Below, piece by piece: positions 9,836 through 16,910 of a DNA stretch of 40,951 nucleotides. Origin of the DNA: Candidatus Endomicrobiellum siamense (GTDB lineage: Bacteria; Elusimicrobiota; Endomicrobiia; Endomicrobiales; Endomicrobiaceae). The notes under the pieces were generated by a model. It saw nothing but the letters and a program-made list of their open reading frames with translations. It did not search any database and was not told where the DNA came from. The stretch is from positions 1 through 40,951 of the forward strand of contig JAIRXS010000012.1 of assembly GCA_031268145.1 (NCBI GenBank), given 5' to 3'. The translations under genes were made by a program, and so were the position numbers. Each line of letters starts with the position of its first letter. Position 1 is the stretch's first letter.

Positions 9836-9862
9836 AATTTACTAGGCAGTGCCTGGTAAATT
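9836..9862. repeat. Near-perfect palindrome beyond the peptidase fragment
   Basis: AATTTACTAGGCA at 9836-9848 pairs with TGCCTGGTAAATT at 9850-9862, with one G-T wobble and a single central base. No T run follows on the plus strand, so it is not a typical terminator. It lies where peptidase homology has ended and could be a mobile-element end, a MITE-like repeat or an operator. Confidence 0.5.
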
Positions 9863-9894
9863 AAGCTGCAGATATTCTGTTGAGGTTGGTTAAA

Positions 9895-9959
9895 TATTTG
9901 TTGATTTTTGCAAGCATTTCTTGATTTCAACAAATACTTTACTTTTTTGCAAGTATTTG
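9895..9959. promoter_or_regulatory. Overlapping inverted repeats upstream of the ATPase gene
   Basis: TATTTGTTGA (9895-9904) pairs with TCAACAAATA (9927-9936). CAAATACTT (9931-9939), which overlaps the second arm, pairs with AAGTATTTG (9951-9959). TTTTGCAAG also occurs twice as a direct repeat, at 9906-9914 and 9945-9953. The cluster ends 26 bp before the ATPase start. It looks like a multi-site operator or a set of alternative mRNA hairpins. Confidence 0.45.
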
Positions 9960-9985
9960 CTGTAATATTGAAAGAGGTGATTAAA

Positions 9986-11185
9986 GTGAACAAGATAATT
10001 GAACGTACTCTTTATCTAAAACAGTTAGAAATGTGGCTTGAAAAAGATATAATCAAGGTTGTTACCGGCGTTAGACGTTCTGGTAAGTCAACTCTTTTAG
10101 AGTTATTTATTAATTTTTTAAAGAAAAAAGACATAAGTGATGAACAAATAATTTATGTACATTTAGATTACGAGGAAAACAGTCACCTTTTAAATCATAA
10201 AAGTTTACACAATTATATTTCATCAAAGATATTGAAAAATAAACGCATGTATCTTTTTATTGATGAAGTACAAAACTGTACTGATTATGAAAAAGCTATA
10301 TCAAGCATTCACTTAAATAAGATGGTTGATATTTATATAACAGGTTCAAACGCCTATATGCTTTCAGGCGAACTTGCAACAAAGTTAACAGGAAGATACA
10401 TTGAAATTAGTATGTTACCGCTTTCTTTTGTGGAGTATGGCAAGATAGTAAGTATTAGTAACCAGCATTCTTTATTTAATGATTACATGAACTATGGTGC
10501 CTTTCCATTTGCTGCCACATTGGTAGAAAACTCTTTGATGCATTCGCAATATTTGCAAGGTGTTTACACAACTGTTATGGTCAAAGATATTTTAACAAGA
10601 AAAAGAATTACTGATAGCGCACTTTTGGAATCAATAATAAGATTTTTGTGTTCAAATATGGGCAGTCCTGTATCTGCCAAAAAGATTGCCGATACCTTAA
10701 CTTCAAGCGGAAGACCGGTAGGTTCGACAACAGTTGACACTTATCTTGAAGCTATCTGTGATGCATATTTGTTTTATAAAGTGCAACGGTATGATATAAA
10801 AGGAAAAATGAACCTAAAAACAGAGCCAAAGTATTATATTTGCGATACAGGAATTCGCAACGTTGTGCTGTCGATTGAAAATAAAGACATAGGACATATT
10901 CTTGAAAACATAGTATATTTAGAACTTTTACGCCGCGGGTATATCGTTTCCATCGGAAAAGCAGGACGAACAGAAATAGATTTTGTAGTTTCTAAAAACA
11001 AACAGATAGAATATTATCAAGTATCTGCTTCCGTTTTAGACAAAGGTACGCTCGCTCGTGAGATTGAACCTTTTAATCACATAAAAGACAATTACCCTAA
11101 ATTTTTGATAACCATGGATAACGTAACTAGCGACCATAATGGAATTAAACAATTTAATGTGATAAGCTGGCTTCAAAAAGAGTAG
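9986..11185 (+). CDS. AAA-family ATPase with DUF4143 C-terminal domain
   Basis: The 399-residue protein has a Walker A motif (GVRRSGKST, about residues 27-35), a Walker B motif (MYLFIDEVQ, about 87-95) and a sensor-like ITGSNAYML. The C-terminal half has the DUF4143 layout, including a nuclease-like RTEIDFVVS stretch of the kind often seen in this family. The GTG at 9986, six bases after AGAGGTG, is preferred to the TTG at 9908 upstream, which has no ribosome binding site and would run through the repeat cluster. The family is common in host-associated and anaerobic bacteria, often in many copies; its function is not established. A hairpin at 11227-11259 follows. Confidence 0.88.
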   Translation: MNKIIERTLYLKQLEMWLEKDIIKVVTGVRRSGKSTLLELFINFLKKKDISDEQIIYVHLDYEENSHLLNHKSLHNYISSKILKNKRMYLFIDEVQNCTDYEKAISSIHLNKMVDIYITGSNAYMLSGELATKLTGRYIEISMLPLSFVEYGKIVSISNQHSLFNDYMNYGAFPFAATLVENSLMHSQYLQGVYTTVMVKDILTRKRITDSALLESIIRFLCSNMGSPVSAKKIADTLTSSGRPVGSTTVDTYLEAICDAYLFYKVQRYDIKGKMNLKTEPKYYICDTGIRNVVLSIENKDIGHILENIVYLELLRRGYIVSIGKAGRTEIDFVVSKNKQIEYYQVSASVLDKGTLAREIEPFNHIKDNYPKFLITMDNVTSDHNGIKQFNVISWLQKE

Positions 11186-11226
11186 ATCAACAAACTCAAA
11201 TAAATATCTCTTTTTAAAATACCAAA

Positions 11227-11259
11227 AAGCTGATCGCCCGTTTATTAATTGATAAGCTT
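11227..11259. terminator. Hairpin terminator between the ATPase gene and tmRNA
   Basis: AAGCTGATC (11227-11235) pairs with GATAAGCTT (11251-11259) with one mismatch and a 15-nt loop. Read on the minus strand it is followed by TTTTTGG, and on the plus strand by GTTTTAC. It can end tmRNA transcription from the right and ATPase transcription from the left. Confidence 0.6.
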
Positions 11260-11305
11260 GTTTTACAAATATTTTTATACAACAACTGCAAAAAATATAC
11301 TCAAG

Positions 11306-11694
11306 TGGAGGTGGCGGGAATTGAACCCGCGTCCGAAAATGTTTCAGTAAGACCGCTACAGGTTTAGTTCGGAATTTTATCTTATTTATGGCGCTATCTC
11401 CGAACGAAACTACGCTATAAACCAGCACCGTTTAAATTTCACTTTAAATTGACGGTACAAACCATTTAAAGCTAACCTGCTCTTGTCGTTTTATCCTAAT
11501 AGCAGGCGTCAAAGGTAAAACGTAGCTACATTAAGCAGCTATTGGCATTGCGCCAAAACCCATAAAAGGTTTAACGCTTTGCATTGGAACGAATTTATCG
11601 TTGTTTATTTTTCGGTCGATTTTTACGGAGCCATCGACCAACTCCGACCTGCTGTCATTACTTAAGCCACTCCCGTCGAACCCTGTTCACCCCC
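11306..11694 (-). ncRNA. ssrA: tmRNA (trans-translation RNA)
   Basis: The 3' end is a tRNA-like TPsiC arm and acceptor (GACGCGGGTTCAATTCCCGC, then CACCTCC and a discriminator A at 11306). The 5' end GGGGGTGAACAGGGTTCGACGGG supplies the matching acceptor strand, ending at 11694. CCA is not encoded. Pseudoknot PK1 is visible at 11614-11646: CGGAG/CTCCG interlaced with GGTCGAT/ATCGACC. A tag reading frame follows it and stops with TAA at 11531-11533; it ends AMPIAA, a hydrophobic protease-recognition end. tmRNA with SmpB rescues stalled ribosomes. A TATATT at 11707-11712 could be its -10 box, inside the end of tadA. The 5' end lies in a run of 11 G where only five are needed. Confidence 0.95.
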
Positions 11695-11700
11695 CCCCCC
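11690..11700. repeat. Homopolymer of 11 G (minus strand) at the tmRNA 5' end
   Basis: Eleven C on the plus strand at 11690-11700, followed by eight A. On the minus strand the G run starts six bases after a TATATT box and supplies the first five bases of mature tmRNA. It is one of only two such long G/C runs I see in the window; the other is at 39892-39902. Confidence 0.9.
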
Positions 11701-11714
11701 AAAAAAAATATAAT

Positions 11715-12167
11715 TTATTTTTTCCTTCTTTCTTTAAAAAAATTATGCAAAATATTTGCGCATTCTACACTTAGATATTCTTCTTTGCTGCCAACAATTT
11801 CTATTTTGTGGTTAAGCTTTTTATTGCTGGCTATTTTAAAAGCACTTTTACAAGCTCCTGCTTTTTTATCAAAAGAACCAAAAATAACCTTTTTAACTCT
11901 GGCATTTACCAGTGCCCCTGCACACATTACACATGGTTCAATTGTAACATATACATAGCAATCATTCAAACGGTAATTTTTTAACTTTTTTGCAGCTTTT
12001 CTCAAAGCAACAATCTCAGCATGAGCTGTAGGGTCTGACATAGAAATACACTGGTTAAAACCTCTAGATATTATTTTGCCGTTTTTAACTATTATCGCAC
12101 CTACAGGCACCTCATTATTCTTATAAGCTTTGTAAGCTTCTTTTAAAGCTTGTGTCATAAAGTGCAT
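11715..12167 (-). CDS. tadA: tRNA-specific adenosine deaminase
   Basis: This cytidine-deaminase-fold enzyme converts the wobble adenosine of tRNA-Arg(ACG) to inosine. The zinc and catalytic motifs are intact: HAE near residue 49-51 and PCVMCAGA near 78-85. The length (150 residues) is normal. The ATG at 12167 is chosen because it gives the family's usual short N-terminus (MHFMTQALKEA). A TTG six codons upstream, overlapping the thioesterase gene, is the alternative. It follows the thioesterase stop by seven bases, so the two are co-transcribed, and its end adjoins the tmRNA 5' end. Confidence 0.93.
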   Translation of the reverse strand: MHFMTQALKEAYKAYKNNEVPVGAIIVKNGKIISRGFNQCISMSDPTAHAEIVALRKAAKKLKNYRLNDCYVYVTIEPCVMCAGALVNARVKKVIFGSFDKKAGACKSAFKIASNKKLNHKIEIVGSKEEYLSVECANILHNFFKERRKK

Positions 12168-12174
12168 ATCTGTA

Positions 12175-12573
12175 CTACTTTTCAAGATATTTTCCCAATA
12201 CTTGTTTAATATCTTTTGGTATTCTTATAGGTTTTAACTCTTTATTTACAAAAGGATGTTTGGTTTTACCTATAGCCAAAAGTTTGATAGCAATTTTAAC
12301 TTCATAATAACACGTAATACTTGCTGCTGTTATCTCACATATTTTTGTTTCAACAGTTATTATGTCATCATATTTTGCAGGAGAAACATACCTACATTCT
12401 ACATTTAATACTGGCAGATAAAGACCCTTTTCCTCTAATCCGTTATACTCAATGCCCATTTCTCTAAGTAGTTCTGTTCTACCTCTTTCAAAAAACTTTA
12501 AATAATTTGCATAATACACCATCCCCATTTGATCTGTATCTGCATAAGAAACTCTTAAATTTAATTTATTCAT
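12175..12573 (-). CDS. Hotdog-fold acyl-CoA thioesterase (YbgC/4-hydroxybenzoyl-CoA thioesterase family)
   Basis: The 132-residue protein opens with the family signature: VSYADTDQMGMVYYANYLKF, which contains the catalytic Asp, followed by FERGRTELLRE. Members hydrolyse acyl-CoA or acyl-ACP thioesters, and in E. coli YbgC is linked to the Tol-Pal envelope system. No tol genes are present here. The ATG at 12573, four bases after AAGAGG, is preferred to one nine codons upstream. It is the first gene ahead of tadA. Confidence 0.88.
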   Translation of the reverse strand: MNKLNLRVSYADTDQMGMVYYANYLKFFERGRTELLREMGIEYNGLEEKGLYLPVLNVECRYVSPAKYDDIITVETKICEITAASITCYYEVKIAIKLLAIGKTKHPFVNKELKPIRIPKDIKQVLGKYLEK

Positions 12574-12620
12574 AAAACCTCTTGTACTAATTTTTAACAT
12601 TATTATATAATATTATATGA

Positions 12621-12648
12621 TACATTTTAGCACTTGCTACAAAATGTA
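12621..12648. promoter_or_regulatory. Palindrome in the thioesterase/autotransporter divergent region
   Basis: TACATTTT (12621-12628) and AAAATGTA (12641-12648) form an 8-bp inverted repeat with a 12-bp centre, and AGCA/TGCT inside extends the symmetry. It sits between two divergent genes, 48 bp from one start and 90 bp from the other, as an operator would. No strong T run follows on either side. Confidence 0.45.
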
Positions 12649-12738
12649 AAAAATGATATTATATACTTCTATTTGAGTTAAAGAACAAGAGTTAAAATAT
12701 ATATAGCCGACAAAAGAAAAAAGCAAGGGAGGTAGCTA

Positions 12739-15161
12739 ATGTCAAATTATTTTAATCTTTTTAAAGCTTTTAAGGTACACCTTTTTAGTCTTGTCTTGTC
12801 TTGTCTTGTCTTGTCTTGTCTTGTCTTGTCTTGTCTTGTCTTGTCTTGTCTTGTCTTGTCTTAACTCCTAATTCTCTCATTGCTGGTCAAACTATTGATG
12901 TAACTACTACAAACCCTGGGCATCATATTGTAGGAAATGGAGATAGTGCTACCATGGGAAATCTTAATTTAATCTCATGGCCAGATGTATATACCCTTCC
13001 CAGTATAAATATTTCCACTTATAACACTGTAAATATTTCTAATGATGTCAACAATTTTTGGGGAATTTATGGCGCTCTTGCTAACCCTATAGTAGATAAC
13101 GATTCATCTACTTTAAAGTCTACCATTGAAGCTAGTTATAATATCGTAAATATCTCTTCTAACTGTATTTGTGATAATCTTATTGGCGCTTCTGTTCTTG
13201 GCGCTACTCAAAATGATAGTAGTATGTTATTACTTTCTTCAAATATTGACAATAGCACTTCTACCGTAAATCTCTTTAATAATATAGTAAATGTAAATGC
13301 CAATGTAGATACTCCCAATTTATTTGCTGCTCATGTATATTTAGATGCACCAAATAGAGCAACCCTAGGCACAACTTGGAATGTTAACCTAAATAATAAC
13401 TTGCTATCGTTTAATTCTCCCAGTCTTGTTGTTGCAAATAGTATTATTGCTGTTGCTGACTTAACAATAACAGGAGATTCTTACGAATTCTATCCTTTTA
13501 TTTCTTTGTCCAATAATACTCTTGAATTGAACTCTAACTTCACTAATACAAATTATTTACATTTAACTAATATTTCACTCTATAATTCCGACACAGTTCA
13601 CATTGATAGCATAACTGTAACTGGTAATAAACTCCTTGTTAAGGCTCCTGTAAATGTTTCTGATTGCCAAATATATGCTTATGAAATCAGCCAAAATGCC
13701 AAAGATAAAGCTTCTTATCTTAATATCTCCAACAATGTTGTTATAATCGATAATGTTAAAGCTGTAACGCTTGGCGGTATTTATAACTTTGACACCTTCG
13801 CTTTCAGTTTGCCTAATAATATCACTAACAACGATAATGTCCTTAATCTTGCCAACCAAGCTACTGACATTGAAATTGATTATAACAAACTTACTATGGC
13901 TAACTTTAATACTCATACTAGCACTCTTTTTGTTAACCTTGTTCACCTCGCTGGCGACGCCAAACTCTCCATGATCAATAATCCTAGCTATCTTGAAAAC
14001 ACTCAAACTTCTTTTGAACTTGGTCTTAACAATAAGTCTTTAATCTTTACCTTTGACCCATTTATTGTTCATACTTCTGATGATAAACCCGATGTCAATA
14101 ATCCTATTCCTGTTCCCACCCCTGACCCTGACTCCCCTACTCTACTCCAACCTCTTAACCTTTACTCCGAGACTGTCGTTATTCCTCAAGCTGGCGCTGC
14201 TAATGTTTCTTTCATTATCCAAGGTTTAGACCTCATCATGGATGAAGGTCTCTTTTCTGCTAGAAACCAAGCTAAAGCTTCCTCCCACAACAATGAGCCT
14301 TTCTTCTCTTCTAAAGGTCTTTCTCCTTTTGCCGCTTTCTCTACTTCTAAAAACAAATTCTTCACTTCTAATACTAACGACATTGATGTCAACGCTTTCT
14401 CTATCATCGCTGGTCTTGCTAAAGATTCTTCTATCTTTAACCACAATCTCACTCTTGGCTTATTTTTCGAACATGGTCAAGGTAAATATGAAACTTCTAC
14501 CTTCTTCCAAGATTCTCAAGATGATTGGACTGTTCTTGGCAATGGCAACGCTTACTATAATGGCGGCGGTATTCTTGCTAGATTAGACCTTGTCAACAAT
14601 ATCTATTTTGACGCTTCTGCTAGACTTGGGAATGTTTCTTCTGATTACTTCACTTCTGACCTATCTAAAATTTCTAGTTTTGGTTTTGACTACTCCACTA
14701 CTTATTACGGCGCTCATGGCGGACTTGGATATCTTCTTAATCTCAATGACAACTTAGGTTTAGACTTCTCTGGTAAATACTTCTTTACCAATCTTGCTGG
14801 CAAAAACAATGTTGAACTTCCTGGCACTTACCACGCTAACTTTAAAACTGAATCTATTCAAAAAGTTAAACTCGGCGTAAAAATACAACATTTTATTTCT
14901 GATAAACATAACTCCCAAAGCATTTACTTTGGAGGAAGTTTTGAATATGAACCTGCTAACAAGATTAAAGTTGACGCTACCAAAACTGGTTTTCTAGATA
15001 CTCCTATTGACACGCCTGAGCTTGGCGGAGGTAGAGGTCTTGTTGAAGCTGGGTTTAACACTTCTTACAAAAACATCGGCGTTGACCTTTCTGCTAAATA
15101 TTCTGACGGTAAAGCTGGTAACTCTATGGCTGGGATGCTTAAGTTTTCCTATAAGATTTAA
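12739..15161 (+). CDS. Phase-variable autotransporter, OFF as written (frameshift within GTCTT repeats)
   Basis: The ATG at 12739 has an excellent ribosome binding site (GGGAGGT) and starts a signal peptide with a Lys-containing n-region. Fifteen GTCTT pentamers (12788-12862) then encode the hydrophobic core as LVLSC repeats. From this ATG the frame meets TAA at 12862-12864. The remaining open frame (12801-15161) has no other start with a ribosome binding site, and stops in it at 12753, 12762, 12771 and 12786 rule out an upstream one. With 14 copies the product would be 805 residues, with 17 copies 810. After a cleavage region (NSLIAG) comes an Asn-rich beta-helix-like passenger, a Pro-Asp-rich linker (PIPVPTPDPDSP) and a barrel of roughly 280 residues ending KFSYKI. 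The passenger's target is unknown. Confidence 0.85.
12788..12862 (+). repeat. Pentanucleotide microsatellite, 15 perfect copies of GTCTT
   Basis: The 75-base tract has no interruption and lies in the signal-peptide codons of the autotransporter. Because 5 and 3 share no factor, every frame encodes the same five-residue cycle (L-V-L-S-C). Change of one copy shifts the downstream frame by two bases. The copy number here leaves the gene out of frame. Confidence 0.97.
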
Positions 15162-15183
15162 CTAAGCTACATTAAAACAACTA

Positions 15184-15233
15184 AAAGCAAAGGAGAGCTG
15201 CTATGCAGTTGTATACCAGTTCTTCTTTGCTTT
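15184..15233 (+). terminator. Hairpin after the autotransporter
   Basis: AAAGCAAAG (15184-15192) pairs with CTTTGCTTT (15225-15233); CTG/CAG pairs further in. Only a weak T-rich stretch follows, so it is a doubtful intrinsic terminator. The 5' arm overlaps the ribosome binding site of the micro-ORF at 15203. Confidence 0.4.
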
Positions 15234-15304
15234 ATTATCATTTTCACAAACAATATAACTATTACATTACAGCTCGTGTAGATTTTTACGAATTCATGCT
15301 ATAA
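15203..15304 (+). CDS. Candidate 33-residue micro-ORF
   Basis: ATG at 15203 is preceded by AAGGAG seven bases upstream, among the better ribosome binding sites in the window. The reading frame runs 33 codons to TAA at 15302-15304. The peptide is Tyr-rich (LLYYHFHK, QYNYYI) and not clearly a membrane helix. I do not recognise it. It begins 41 bp after the autotransporter stop and lies within a hairpin that would bury part of the binding site. It may be real, a leader, or chance. Confidence 0.3.
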   Translation: MQLYTSSSLLYYHFHKQYNYYITARVDFYEFML

Positions 15305-15330
15305 TATTAAGTAAGTAAAACAGTTATTAA

Positions 15331-15669
15331 TGTTGTAAAGAGGAAGATTCGGAATTTCCGACTTTTGAGAAAACCGGTAGCAGCTTAACTACTATTGTTA
15401 AATTGAAAAAATTTGATGGAAATAAAACCTCAAACGATGAGGGGTTAAATTCTGCTGAGCAAAATATTGTTGATTTAATGCAGAAAAACTCTAACTTATC
15501 TGTAAAAGAAATAGCTTCAAAACTTGGGATGACATTAAAAACTGCAGAATACAAAACTGGGGGTTTAAAAAAGCAAGGTATAATAATCTGTGAAGGCTCA
15601 AAGAAAAAAGGTAAGTGGGTAACGGTTTCCATCCTATTTTCCAATGTACAAATTGTAAAAAAGAAATGA
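15331..15669 (+). pseudogene. Remnant of an AlbA_2/RecG-like winged-helix regulator (C-terminal part)
   Basis: The frame from 15331 reads about 112 residues, including a piece like the end of AlbA_2-type putative regulators (EFPTFEKTGSS) and then a winged helix (LSVKEIASKLGMTLKTAEY, KKQGIIICEGSKKKGKW). These proteins normally carry an N-terminal ATP-binding or AlbA_2 domain of 200-350 residues. A stop at 15328-15330 and no homology further up show that it is missing. The first ATG at 15445 or the codon at 15403 would give only the winged helix. The stop overlaps the folK start. It is probably a decayed fragment. Confidence 0.55.
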
Positions 15670-16163
15670 AAAATATAATTTATTTAGGGTTAGGTTCAAA
15701 TATTGGCAACAGAGCAGAAAACATATTTGCTGCGCTTTCATTTATGCAGAGCAGCTTGTTGATAAAAATTATTAAACTATCTTCTCTATATAAAACATCG
15801 CCGATAGGACCAAAGCAAAAATCTTTCTATAATATTGCAATTAAAGCAAAAACCAAATTAAATCCCTATAATTTACTATTTTTTTTAAAACAATTAGAAC
15901 AAATTTTAGGACGCAAAAAAATTATCCTTTGGGGACCGCGTATAATAGATATAGATATTCTATTTTTTGGAAATAAAGTTCTCAATAATTCTTTACTATC
16001 TATACCGCACAAAGAACTTCAAAATAGGTTGTTTGTCTTAATATCTTTAAATGAAATTGCAAGCAATTTGTTACATCCGGTATTAAATAAAACAATACAC
16101 TCTATTTTAAAAGAAAAATTATTGACTCTTAAACACCAAAAGGTTAAAATCATAAAAATATAG
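15666..16163 (+). CDS. folK: 2-amino-4-hydroxy-6-hydroxymethyldihydropteridine pyrophosphokinase
   Basis: The 165-residue protein transfers pyrophosphate from ATP to the pterin alcohol in folate synthesis. It has the N-terminal [12 protein letters not shown], then [10 protein letters not shown], and the signature [13 protein letters not shown] whose two Asp residues bind magnesium. The length is normal for a stand-alone HPPK. ATG 15666 is chosen because the protein then begins exactly as the family does ([12 protein letters not shown]). An open stretch upstream back to 15615 does not belong. It overlaps the stop of the winged-helix remnant (ATGA). No folP or folB is adjacent. Confidence 0.93.
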   Translation: MKNIIYLGLGSNIGNRAENIFAALSFMQSSLLIKIIKLSSLYKTSPIGPKQKSFYNIAIKAKTKLNPYNLLFFLKQLEQILGRKKIILWGPRIIDIDILFFGNKVLNNSLLSIPHKELQNRLFVLISLNEIASNLLHPVLNKTIHSILKEKLLTLKHQKVKIIKI

Positions 16164-16197
16164 TTTTAAAAGGTTGCATTTAAAATATGATTATATT

Positions 16198-16910
16198 ATG
16201 GCAAAACTGATTTCCCAAGATGTTGATATGCTGCTTGTTGGAGATTCATTAGGCAATGTAAAACTTGGTTATGAAAACACTATTCCCGTAACAATAGAAG
16301 ACATAATATATCCACCAAGGCTGTAAAAAGGGGTAATAACGAAGCTTTACTTGTTGCTGACATGCCTTTTATGTCATACGAGGCAGATGTATATAGCGCT
16401 GTAATAAATGCAGGTCGAATTATTAAAGAAGGCGGTGCACAAGTTGTTAAAATTGAAGGCGGCAGTGAAATTATAAAACAAATAAAAGCTATTGTGGAAG
16501 CAAAAATACCAGTAATCGGGCATTTAGGCCTTACTCCTCAAGCAATAAACAAGTTTGGAGGATTTAAAGTTCAAGGGAGAAATAAAAAAGATGCCACAAA
16601 GCTTATAAATGATGCAAAAATGTTACAAGAAGCTGGCGTTTGTGCTGTTGTACTTGAAGCAATACCAGAAAATTTAGCAAAAGAAGTTACAGAATCTTTA
16701 ACAATACCAACAATAGGCATAGGCGCAGGACGCTATTGCGATGGGCAAGTTTTAGTTCTCGACGACATGTTAGGAATGTTTGTTGACTTTACTCCAAAAT
16801 TTGCTAAAAAATATACAAACCTTGGGCAAATTATACAAAACGCTGTTAAGAATTATATAGATGAAGTACAAAAAGGAAAGTTTCCAGAGGAAGAAAACAC
16901 ATACAAATGA
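16198..16910 (+). pseudogene. panB: 3-methyl-2-oxobutanoate hydroxymethyltransferase, truncated and frameshifted
   Basis: PanB makes ketopantoate, the first step to pantothenate. Frame 1 from 16198 reads a clear PanB N-terminal part including [13 protein letters not shown], whose Asp binds magnesium. It stops at 16324. Homology continues in another frame from 16314 ([25 protein letters not shown]) to the TGA at 16908-16910. One base is missing at about 16312, in what should be the His codon of a Y-H-T motif. In addition about 30 N-terminal residues (up to the TAYDY region) are absent, and a stop lies just upstream. A fragment starting at ATG 16362 would lack the metal site. Confidence 0.85.

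Noticed and set aside
9908-9985. N-terminal extension of the ATPase from TTG 9908
   Set aside because: It runs through the inverted repeats and lacks a binding site, while GTG 9986 has AGAGGTG at good spacing and gives the usual N-terminus.
11036-11428. Minus-strand 130-codon open frame
   Set aside because: It overlaps the tmRNA 3' part and the end of the ATPase gene on the other strand; no family resemblance.
12788-12862. CRISPR array
   Set aside because: The unit is five bases without spacers; it is a microsatellite.
14186-14586. Several open frames on both strands within the autotransporter barrel region
   Set aside because: They are shadows created by the low stop-codon density of this C-richer stretch.
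12801-15161. Autotransporter gene starting at the TTG inside the repeat (12801)
   Set aside because: It gives an open frame but has no ribosome binding site and no basic n-region; the ATG at 12739 has both. I treat the gene as out of frame instead.
15615-15665. Longer folK from 15615 with a Cys pair (CTNCKKE)
   Set aside because: HPPK proteins begin at the IYLGLGSN motif, exactly matched by ATG 15666; the upstream part is the winged-helix remnant read in another frame.
16362-16910. Functional short PanB from ATG 16362
   Set aside because: It would lack the magnesium-binding GDS motif and about a third of the barrel, so a working enzyme is unlikely.
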